NCBI GenBank assembly: GCA_024277555.1
Contig: JAJRUY010000059.1
Coordinates: forward strand, 1 to 11,275
Origin: Gammaproteobacteria bacterium
Lineage (GTDB): Bacteria > Pseudomonadota > Gammaproteobacteria > Chromatiales > Chromatiaceae
Reading direction: 5' to 3'
Length of the DNA stretch: 11,275 nt
The notes beneath the pieces were generated by a model. The model did not search any database and was not told the origin of the DNA. It saw nothing but the letters and a program-made list of their open reading frames with translations. Position numbers and translations under genes: made by a program. This document shows, piece by piece, positions 7,174-11,275 of the stretch (the first letter of the stretch is position 1; each line of letters begins with the position of its first letter).

Positions 7174-9083
7174 CTCTCAACTCCAGCAATCAACTCCTGA
7201 GCTGCTTCTGCCATATCCCCTTTTTCCTGCAGCCAGGACTTGCGGTCTCCGGAACGCTTTTTGGCCAGCAACATATCCATCATGCTCATGGTGCCATCTC
7301 CCGCCTCCATGGCCAGTTGCACCAGTCTTCTGGTATCCGGGTGGATGGTGGTTTCCCGCAACTGCAAGGGATTCATTTCACCCAGCCCCTTGAAGCGCTG
7401 CACATTAACCTTGCCGCGCAGTTTCTCTGCTTCGATACGCGCCAGTATGCCCTGTTTTTCCGCATCATCCAGGGCGTAGAACACCTGTTTCCCCACATCA
7501 ATACGGTACAGAGGGGGCATGGCCACATATACATGCCCTTCCTTCACCAGCCTGGAGAAGTGGCGCACGAACAGCGCGCACAGCAAGGTGGCAATATGCA
7601 GCCCGTCAGAGTCCGCATCTGCCAGAATGCAGACTTTACCAAAACGCAGTTTGGAAAGATCATCCACCCCTGGCTCCACACCAATGGCCACGGAAATATC
7701 ATGTACCTCCTGGGAGGCCAGCACTTCGGCGGAATCTACTTCCCAGGTATTCAATATCTTGCCGCGCAAGGGCATGATCGCCTGGAAATCCTTGTCCCTG
7801 GCCTGCTTTGCAGAACCGCCTGCAGAATCACCTTCCACCAGAAAGAGTTCTGTACGCTTCATGTCATCGGATGCACAATCTGCCAGCTTGCCCGGCAACG
7901 CCGGCCCCTGGGTCACCTTCTTGCGCACTACCTTGCGCCCGGCACGCATGCGTGTCTGGGCCGCATGAATTGCCAGTTCGGCAATACGCTCACCCTCGGC
8001 GGTGTTCTGGTTCAACCACAGGCTGAAGGAATCTTTCACCACGCCGGAAACAAAAGCGGCGCATTCCCTCGAAGACAGGCGTTCTTTGGTCTGCCCAGAG
8101 AACTGGGGATCGGCCATCTTTACGGACAGCACATAGCTGACCCTGCTCCACACATCATCCGGGGTGATTTTCACTCCCCGGGGCAGCAGGTTGCGGAATT
8201 CACAAAACTCCCGCACCGCCTCGGTAAGCCCGGAACGCAAACCATTCACATGGGTGCCACCCTGCGCCGTAGGGATCAGATTTACATAACTCTCGGTTAC
8301 CGGCTCGCCGCCTTCCGGCAGCCAAACCAGAGCCCAGTCGGCTGCCTCGCCGCTACTGGCCATACTGTCGGTAAAAGGCGCTTCCGGCAGTATTTCAAAA
8401 CCCTGCAACGCATCCAGCAGGTAGTCCTTCAACCCGTCGGCATATTGCCATTCCTCACTTTCACCACTCTTCTCATCCGTGAAGCGCACATGCAGGCCGG
8501 GGCAAAGCACGGCTTTGGCCCGCAATACATGCTTGAGCTGGCGAATACTGAATCTGGGGCTGTCGAAAAACTGTACATCCGGCCAGAAACGAAGCCGGGT
8601 GCCGGTATTTTGCTTGCCCACCTTACCCACCACCTCAAGGTCGGAAACCTTTTCACCATTGGCAAAGGCAATATTGTATTCCGCACCATCACGCTTGACC
8701 CAGACTTCCAGATGCCGCGACAAGGCGTTCACCACCGAAACCCCGACCCCGTGCAGCCCACCGGAAAACTGGTAAGACTTATTGGAAAACTTGCCACCTG
8801 CATGCAGCTTGCACAGAATCACTTCCACCCCTGGAACGCCTTCTTCCGGGTGAATGTCCACCGGCATGCCGCGCCCGTCATCCGAAACCTCCAAAGAGCC
8901 ATCCTTGTACAGCTTGACCTCGATCTTGCTGGCATGTCCCGCAAGCGCTTCATCCACACTGTTGTCGATAACTTCCTGCGCCAGATGGTTGGGGCGGGTG
9001 GTATCTGTGTACATCCCCGGGCGCTTGCGCACCGGTTCCAGACCACTGAGTACCTCTATGGCTGAGGCGTCGTAGCTAGTCAT
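7170..9083 (-). CDS. parE: DNA topoisomerase IV subunit B
   Basis: ParE is the ATPase subunit of topoisomerase IV. From the chosen start it is 637 residues (E. coli ParE has 630). The N-terminal GHKL ATPase fold shows EVIDNSVDEALAGH (37-50), DGRGMP (69-74) and YQFSGGLHGVGVSVVNALS from residue 104. The transducer domain contains IPTAQGGTHVNGLRSGL. The TOPRIM domain shows EGDSAGGSA and LADADSDGLHI, the metal-binding acidic residues. The frame is open to a TTG at 9119, but the ATG at 9083 gives MTSYDASAIEVL, aligned with E. coli MTQTYNADAIEVL, and a GGA lies 6 nt before it. The preceding ATG at 9086 is an equal alternative. The start overlaps the end of the CNP1-like gene by 8 nt, and the stop overlaps the cytochrome start. 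parC is two genes downstream, so both topoisomerase IV subunits come from one unit. Confidence 0.97.
   Translation of the reverse strand: MTSYDASAIEVLSGLEPVRKRPGMYTDTTRPNHLAQEVIDNSVDEALAGHASKIEVKLYKDGSLEVSDDGRGMPVDIHPEEGVPGVEVILCKLHAGGKFSNKSYQFSGGLHGVGVSVVNALSRHLEVWVKRDGAEYNIAFANGEKVSDLEVVGKVGKQNTGTRLRFWPDVQFFDSPRFSIRQLKHVLRAKAVLCPGLHVRFTDEKSGESEEWQYADGLKDYLLDALQGFEILPEAPFTDSMASSGEAADWALVWLPEGGEPVTESYVNLIPTAQGGTHVNGLRSGLTEAVREFCEFRNLLPRGVKITPDDVWSRVSYVLSVKMADPQFSGQTKERLSSRECAAFVSGVVKDSFSLWLNQNTAEGERIAELAIHAAQTRMRAGRKVVRKKVTQGPALPGKLADCASDDMKRTELFLVEGDSAGGSAKQARDKDFQAIMPLRGKILNTWEVDSAEVLASQEVHDISVAIGVEPGVDDLSKLRFGKVCILADADSDGLHIATLLCALFVRHFSRLVKEGHVYVAMPPLYRIDVGKQVFYALDDAEKQGILARIEAEKLRGKVNVQRFKGLGEMNPLQLRETTIHPDTRRLVQLAMEAGDGTMSMMDMLLAKKRSGDRKSWLQEKGDMAEAAQELIAGVES
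7181..7184 (-). promoter_or_regulatory. Ribosome site supporting a TTG start in the cytochrome gene
   Basis: The minus strand reads GGAG here, inside the last codons of parE, with 7 nt to the TTG at 7173. The TTG shares two bases with the parE stop (TTGA). Spacing and overlap together support this non-ATG start and suggest coupling to ParE translation. Confidence 0.65.
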
Positions 9084-9645
9084 CATTGGTCCAGTTGTCA
9101 AAAGGATTGAGCTGCTCAAACCGCCCCTGCACTGCCTGCTCTATCTGGTAACGCTCCCTTGGCACCCCCCCGGAGCAAAACACATCATCCGCCAATTCGG
9201 CACGATAGCCACTCCTTGTGTGGCTGGTTTTCTTCCATTTCGGCTTCTTCACCTCACGCACGGCAGGATCACGCCGGGGATTCCCGTATGCATAAACGGC
9301 ATATTCCCCGGTTCCACAACGAAGCCCTTCGAAGGTGGCGGTATAGCCTCCGGCAGTGGAGCGCACAAGCAGCCAGTAGCGCACTACATAATCCTTGTCT
9401 GATATGCTCATGGTTCCCAGATCCAGAAAGGCGCGCTGATTTGCTGGCAGGGAGTCGATCTGCACCTGCGCCCAGGCACCATCATCCGGTAACGGCGGAA
9501 TCTGTGTAAAACTCTCTTTCCATTCCTTTACATTTGCTTCAAAGTCATCCTGATCGCCAGTGAGTTCCTCATACCTGTCAGTAGGCGCACTGTGCAACAG
9601 GCTGGTGAGGGAAAACAAAAGCGCCAGCAAAACAACTGGTTTCAT
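9076..9645 (-). CDS. Exported CNP1-like family protein
   Basis: The 189-residue protein begins with a signal peptide, MKPVVLLALLFSLTSLLHSA, cleaved near Ala20. The mature part looks like the CNP1-like family (PF08750): an acidic linker, then RAFLDLGTMSISDKDYVVRY (71-90), LLVRSTAGGYTATFEGLRC (92-110), EYAVYAYG, and near the end VFCSGGVP (155-162). Cys110 and Cys157 are the only mature cysteines and may form a disulfide. No biochemical role is established for the family. The ATG at 9645 is chosen; a GTG two codons earlier (9651) is possible because an AAGGG lies 9 nt before it. The stop overlaps the parE start by 8 nt. As first gene of the minus-strand unit it would be read from the divergent intergenic region. 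Confidence 0.85.
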   Translation of the reverse strand: MKPVVLLALLFSLTSLLHSAPTDRYEELTGDQDDFEANVKEWKESFTQIPPLPDDGAWAQVQIDSLPANQRAFLDLGTMSISDKDYVVRYWLLVRSTAGGYTATFEGLRCGTGEYAVYAYGNPRRDPAVREVKKPKWKKTSHTRSGYRAELADDVFCSGGVPRERYQIEQAVQGRFEQLNPFDNWTNDD

Positions 9646-9660
9646 GCCCACACGGACTTA

Positions 9661-9682
9661 CCCTTGGATCAATACTCAAGGG
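9661..9682 (-). promoter_or_regulatory. Inverted repeat covering the CNP1-like gene ribosome site
   Basis: CCCTTG (9661-9666) and CAAGGG (9677-9682) form a perfect 6-bp inverted repeat with a 10-nt spacer. In the minus-strand transcript the downstream arm contains the AAGGG that would serve as ribosome site for the CNP1-like gene. It could be an RNA hairpin that masks that site or a protein-binding operator. No promoter on this strand could be fixed with confidence. Confidence 0.4.
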
Positions 9683-9819
9683 CGAGAGTTTACAACCCCC
9701 ACCGGAAATTGAACATAGCCACAATAGAGAATTCTGTGAGGATTCTGCGGATTGGTATTGCAGACAGCCGCCCAGTGGGGTAATTTGCACCCTGCAATCA
9801 ACCTGCCTGCCCCTTGAGT
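9674..9819. repeat. 9-bp inverted repeat flanking the divergent promoter region
   Basis: ACTCAAGGG at 9674-9682 and CCCTTGAGT at 9811-9819 are perfect reverse complements, 128 nt apart. They sit near the starts of the two divergent units. With the extra CCCTTG at 9661-9666, the region has three copies of the core. They could be binding sites for one regulator acting on both directions. This is inference from pattern alone. Confidence 0.35.
9785..9797. repeat. Short palindrome in the divergent intergenic region
   Basis: TTGCA-CCC-TGCAA is a perfect 5-bp inverted repeat with a 3-nt spacer, lying just upstream of the proposed xseB promoter. It has the shape of a dimeric regulator's half-sites, but its short length makes chance a serious alternative. 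Confidence 0.3.
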
Positions 9820-9831
9820 TCATGCAATAAT
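9803..9831 (+). promoter_or_regulatory. Candidate extended -10 promoter for xseB-ispA
   Basis: TGC followed by AATAAT (9823-9831) fits an extended -10 element, matching TATAAT at five of six places. A weak -35, CTGCCT (9803-9808), lies 17 nt upstream. Transcription would start about 7-8 nt later, at or next to the A of the xseB ATG (9839). That would make a leaderless message, which agrees with the absence of a ribosome site. Confidence 0.45.
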
Positions 9832-9838
9832 TCCCGAC

Positions 9839-10084
9839 ATGAGTAGAAAAAAGCCCGAAAACCTCAGTTTTGAGGAAGCCCTGAACGAACTGGAAACCCT
9901 GGTGGATCAACTGGAGCACGGGGAAATTTCCCTGGAAGACTCCCTGAAATCCTTTGAACGGGGTGTAGCCCTTACCCGCAGCTGCCAGCAGGCGCTGTCG
10001 GAAGCGGAACAAAAAGTCAGTATTCTCAACCAAAAAGCACTGGACGCGGAACCTGAAGCCTTCAAATCCGATGCCGCAGACTAA
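9839..10084 (+). CDS. xseB: Exodeoxyribonuclease VII small subunit
   Basis: XseB is the small, helical subunit of exonuclease VII. It binds the catalytic XseA subunit in several copies; the enzyme degrades single-stranded DNA to acid-soluble oligonucleotides. The 81-residue protein (E. coli XseB has 80) has the family signature: LSFEEALNELETLVDQLEHG (9-28), then ISLEDSLKSFERGVALTRSC (30-49) and a second amphipathic helix, QQALSEAEQKV (50-60). No Shine-Dalgarno precedes the ATG, and a possible promoter sits so close that the transcript may be leaderless. The stop overlaps the ispA start by 14 nt. xseB-ispA(-dxs) is a common gammaproteobacterial arrangement. xseA is not in this window. Confidence 0.95.
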   Translation: MSRKKPENLSFEEALNELETLVDQLEHGEISLEDSLKSFERGVALTRSCQQALSEAEQKVSILNQKALDAEPEAFKSDAAD

Positions 10085-10970
10085 TCTGGATTTCATCACC
10101 TTTTCCAGTGATTGTGTAAGCAGGGTGGAAAAGGCTCTGAGTATCTGCCTGCCCCCTGAGACCATCGAGCCACAAAGCCTGCATCAAGCCATGCGCTATG
10201 CGACCTTCAACGGCGGCAAACGGGTGCGACCCCTGCTGGTATACGCCAGCGGACTTGCCTGTGGTGGCCAGCTGGAAACGCTGGATGCATGTGCCTGCGC
10301 GGTAGAGCTGATTCACAGCTATTCCCTGGTGCATGATGACCTGCCAGCCATGGACAATGACGATCTGCGCCGCGGCAAGCCCACCTGCCACAAGGCCTAT
10401 GACGAAGCAACTGCAGTCCTGGTGGGAGATGCCCTGCAAGCACTGGCTTTTGAAATCCTGGCAAAGCCTGCAACCAGCATTTCGTCGGAAACGCAGCTGC
10501 AAATGATTCAGATCCTGGCCAATACCAGCGGTTCTCGCGGCATGGCTGGTGGACAAGCCATGGATATCAACGGCGTGGGTCAGGACATGTCCCTGCCCGA
10601 ACTGGAAATCATGCACATTCACAAAACCGGCGCCCTGATTCACGCCAGCGTTCAGCTAGGTGCCCTGTCTGCCGGGGGCAACCCGGAACAGGTAGCAAGG
10701 CTGGAGCATTTTGCCAAAGCCATCGGGCTGGCTTTTCAGGTGCAGGACGACATCCTCGACATCACGGCTGACACCCATACCCTGGGCAAGACCCAGGGCA
10801 AGGACGCCGCCGACAACAAGCCCTCTTACCCGGCGCTGCTGGGGCTGGATGGCGCCAGGCAAAAAGCACAGGAACTCCTGAACGAGGCACTGGATGTTCT
10901 GAGCCACTTCGATGCTTCCGCCCGCCACCTGCGCCAGCTGGCCGATTATGTAGTGGGCAGAACGCACTAG
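10071..10970 (+). CDS. ispA: Farnesyl diphosphate synthase (short-chain polyprenyl synthase)
   Basis: IspA condenses isopentenyl diphosphate with dimethylallyl and geranyl diphosphate to give farnesyl diphosphate, the precursor of quinone tails and undecaprenyl carrier. The 299-residue protein equals E. coli IspA in length. It shows GGKRVRPLL (48-56), the first Asp-rich motif DDLPAMDNDD (89-98), GMAGGQAMDI (157-166), KTGALI (185-190), and the second motif QVQDDILD (223-230) followed by LGKTQGKDAADNKPSY. The two-residue insertion in the first motif and Tyr84 five residues before it fit the bacterial farnesyl-type enzyme and not a longer-chain one. Residue 96 is Asn where E. coli has Asp, which should be tolerated. 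The ATG lies inside xseB (14-nt overlap) with no strong ribosome site, so coupling is likely. dxs, which often follows, is not seen in the next 305 nt. Confidence 0.95.
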   Translation: MPQTNLDFITFSSDCVSRVEKALSICLPPETIEPQSLHQAMRYATFNGGKRVRPLLVYASGLACGGQLETLDACACAVELIHSYSLVHDDLPAMDNDDLRRGKPTCHKAYDEATAVLVGDALQALAFEILAKPATSISSETQLQMIQILANTSGSRGMAGGQAMDINGVGQDMSLPELEIMHIHKTGALIHASVQLGALSAGGNPEQVARLEHFAKAIGLAFQVQDDILDITADTHTLGKTQGKDAADNKPSYPALLGLDGARQKAQELLNEALDVLSHFDASARHLRQLADYVVGRTH

Positions 10971-10992
10971 GAGTCTGTCGGATTTAGGCTGA

Positions 10993-11018
10993 ACCGGCTG
11001 CAAAAGCGGGACAGCGGT
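10993..11018 (+). terminator. Weak hairpin after ispA, possible terminator
   Basis: ACCGGCTG (10993-11000) pairs with CAGCGGT (11012-11018), with one bulged G and an 11-nt loop. It is 22 nt past the ispA stop. Only GTTTATC follows, not a real T tract, so it is at best a weak terminator. Confidence 0.25.
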
Positions 11019-11037
11019 GTTTATCTATACTATTGGG

Positions 11038-11138
11038 CCTCGAAAAATCGTCATTCCGGCGGAATCCGGAATCCATAACTTGCTGATTTATATGGACCCC
11101 GACTTTCGCCGGGGTGACGAAAAACGAATTATTCGAGG
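11038..11138. repeat. 101-nt palindromic intergenic repeat
   Basis: The ends CCTCGAA (11038-11044) and TTCGAGG (11132-11138) are perfect inverted repeats. Inside them, 28-nt arms (11048-11075 and 11093-11120) match as reverse complements at 21 of 28 positions. They start with TCGTCA and contain CCGGCG and TCCA, and the loop between them is 17 nt. Several differences are C/T or G/A changes that still allow G-U pairing in RNA. The TCGTCATTCCGGCGGAATCC type of sequence resembles palindromic repeats scattered between genes in many proteobacteria. It has no coding capacity; if mobile it would depend on a transposase from elsewhere. Confidence 0.75.
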
Positions 11139-11182
11139 TTCCCTTTAGCCCGGATGTTTCATCTGGAAGTCCGATGATTGTG

Positions 11183-11275
11183 CCGAGATTGTTGTTCAGA
11201 GGCGAATTTCTGATCGAATCAATAGCCCAAGCTATTGATGAGTGAAGAAATATCGTCTCTGGGCAACAAGATCGG
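11183..11275. repeat. 93-nt imperfect hairpin at the window end, possibly truncated
   Basis: Arms at 11183-11226 and 11231-11275 match as reverse complements at about 34 of 45 aligned positions. The innermost ATCAATAGC/GCTATTGAT is perfect, around a CCAA loop. Other paired blocks are CCGA at the base, TTGTTG, CAGAG and ATTTCT. At least three mismatches become G-U pairs in RNA. The outer arm reaches the last base of the window, so the structure may continue. It could be an end of a mobile element, a structured RNA, or another palindromic repeat. Confidence 0.6.

Larger units (their letters stand above)
10971..11275. other. Non-coding stretch after ispA with repeats
   Basis: No convincing gene was found in these 305 nt on either strand. 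The region starts directly at the ispA stop with an imperfect hairpin. It then holds a 101-nt palindromic repeat (11038-11138), about 44 nt of unassigned sequence, and a long imperfect hairpin (11183-11275) that reaches the window end. Its AT-richer, palindrome-dense character differs from the coding region before it and suggests repeat or mobile-element material. Confidence 0.6.

Noticed and set aside
6993..9065. 690-codon plus-strand open frame opposite parE and the cytochrome gene
   Set aside because: It is antisense to two clearly identified genes, is rich in His, Gln and Gly as expected from the reverse of GC-biased codons, and shows no known motif or ribosome site.
7170..9119. Upstream TTG start for parE at 9119
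   Set aside because: The 12 extra residues are not part of ParE. The ATG at 9083 aligns with the E. coli N-terminus and has a GGA at good spacing.
9578..10165. 195-codon minus-strand frame across the divergent intergenic region and xseB
   Set aside because: It would overlap xseB, the ispA start and the CNP1-like gene, and has no motif. The sequence between those genes behaves as regulatory DNA.
11183..11275. Integron attC site
   Set aside because: The arms lack the conserved GTTRRRY/RYYYAAC core pairs in the right places, and no cassette gene or integrase is visible.
1..11275. tRNA, rRNA, CRISPR array, transposase or defence genes
   Set aside because: No cloverleaf, rRNA-like segment, regularly spaced repeats or transposase/nuclease frame was found by reading both strands.

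Overview
The window looks like a stretch of ordinary gammaproteobacterial chromosome. ParC, ParE, SecD, SecF, YajC, XseB and IspA all resemble the enterobacterial proteins in length and motifs. The window also has a c-type cytochrome with an attached DUF302 domain and a CNP1-like exported protein. These suggest an environmental, respiring lineage, possibly a sulfur oxidiser of the Chromatiales/Thiotrichales kind, but that lineage call is inference only.

Layout. The left edge probably holds the last 23 codons of a plus-strand gene. It converges on the minus-strand secF across a shared bidirectional terminator (76-113). From about 9.65 kb down to 0.13 kb almost everything is on the minus strand, in two blocks. 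The first block, in transcription order, is CNP1-like gene, parE, di-haem cytochrome c-DUF302, small exported DUF302 protein, parC. Its junctions are overlaps or gaps of 1-2 nt, so it reads as one translationally coupled unit that makes both subunits of topoisomerase IV plus three exported proteins. After a 116-nt gap comes yajC-secD-secF, the accessory part of the Sec translocon. A 187-nt divergent intergenic region (9652-9838) separates the first block from plus-strand xseB-ispA, which encode the small subunit of exonuclease VII and farnesyl diphosphate synthase.

Right edge. After ispA no gene is visible in the last 305 nt, where dxs often sits. The space holds a 101-nt palindromic repeat and then a second, 93-nt imperfect hairpin that runs into the window end. 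Together they look like non-coding repeat or mobile-element debris.

How the genes work together. YajC-SecDF assists export through SecYEG, and the cytochrome, the DUF302 protein and the CNP1-like protein all carry signal peptides that would use that route. The least expected feature is the pair of DUF302 proteins, one fused to a di-haem cytochrome, lying between parE and parC. Most of the rest is housekeeping sequence with no sign of disruption.
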